From: Methanosarcinaceae archaeon
Lineage (GTDB): Archaea > Halobacteriota > Methanosarcinia > Methanosarcinales > Methanosarcinaceae
Reading direction: 5' to 3'
Assembly (NCBI GenBank): GCA_020793555.1
Contig: DQIO01000299.1
Coordinates: 1-15,775, forward strand
DNA length: 15,775 bases
The notes under the pieces were generated by a model that had not been told where the DNA came from, did not search any database, and was given only the letters and a program-made list of their open reading frames with translations. The position numbers were made by a program, and so were the translations under genes. Below are positions 15,619 through 15,775 of this stretch, in pieces. Every line of letters starts with the position of its first letter. Position 1 is the first letter of the stretch.

Positions 15619-15630
15619 TTATAATTTCTT
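15619..15630 (-). promoter_or_regulatory. Weak TATA-like box upstream of the dehydrogenase
   Basis: On the minus strand AAATTATAAGAC would start transcription near 15597 and leave a leader of about 55 nt. A closer match, GATATATTAAA around 15557-15567, is too near the ATG at 15543 to serve as a conventional TATA box for it. The box partly overlaps the first unit of the repeat element. Confidence 0.25.
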
Positions 15631-15775
15631 TTTTAGACGCAGATTAACACTGATTAACGCAGATTCTACCTTATTTCGTTCTTTTGATAATGATCCTTTA
15701 ATTGCAACATTAAATCAGCGTAAATCTGCGAAATCTGCGTCTTAAAAGACATTTCTTTTTTAGACGCAGATTAAC
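15624..15775. repeat. Interspersed repeat element of GACGCAGATTAA-like units, cut by window end
   Basis: A 25-bp segment at 15624-15648 recurs without mismatch at 15751-15775 (its end is cut by the window); its core is TTTTTTAGACGCAGATTAAC. Between them, inverted copies appear: AATCTGCGTCT (15732-15742) is the exact complement of AGACGCAGATT (15635-15645), with further partial units (CGCAGATT at 15658-15665, AATCTGCG at 15723-15730). About 46 nt of unrelated AT-rich DNA lies between the left and right arms, so 15631-15750 could fold as one long imperfect stem-loop. No gene is visible here. I recall similar CGCAGATT-rich intergenic repeats in other prokaryotes but cannot check. Confidence 0.75.

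Noticed and set aside
15624..15775. CRISPR array at the right edge
   Set aside because: Only two direct copies, with inverted copies between them and irregular spacing; no regular spacers and no cas gene.

Overview
This window looks archaeal, most likely a methanogen of the Methanosarcinales type; that lineage call is inference. Supports are the archaeal TATA-like boxes close to start codons, frequent Shine-Dalgarno sequences with ATGA stop/start overlaps, an archaeal-style UDP-ManNAc dehydrogenase, and compact CysD/CysN-type genes flanked by ribbon-helix-helix (RHH) proteins. No RNA gene, CRISPR array, transposase or integrase was seen.

Positions 1-9936 are a very AT-rich surface-glycan locus. 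In order it holds the tail of an unidentified gene, two GT4 glycosyltransferases, a large polytopic membrane protein (possibly a GT-C transferase), an alkaline-phosphatase (AP) superfamily phosphodiesterase-like protein, a GT2 glycosyltransferase, and a second AP-superfamily paralogue. A Wzx-like flippase follows on the opposite strand, stop to stop with the last gene. The likely theme is assembly of a lipid-linked or exported glycan on the cytoplasmic face, with the flippase as exporter. The roles of the two AP proteins are unknown.

Positions 9937-10164 are a divergent promoter region where base composition changes abruptly. From 10165 to 14240 there is a clearly GC-richer, tightly packed operon: RHH protein, CysD-like ATP sulfurylase subunit, TauE/SafE-family transporter, CysN-like GTPase, compact AP-superfamily protein, second RHH protein. 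It looks like a self-contained sulfate-uptake/activation unit making adenosine 5'-phosphosulfate (APS). No APS kinase, reductase or sulfotransferase is present, so the fate of APS is open. The AP protein overlaps cysN by 4 nt and is the obvious candidate for the missing step. Four different proteins of this operon carry a RLxxLGY-like peptide, three of them at the C-terminus. The CysD-like protein also carries a CC...CxxC cysteine set like that of [4Fe-4S] APS reductases.

A short palindrome at 14235-14253 ends the operon and supplies the stop codon of the convergent UDP-N-acetylmannosamine dehydrogenase gene (14248-15543, minus strand), which belongs to sugar-nucleotide supply. The right edge (15624-15775) is a non-coding repeat element built of GACGCAGATTAA-like units in direct and inverted orientation; it runs off the window.
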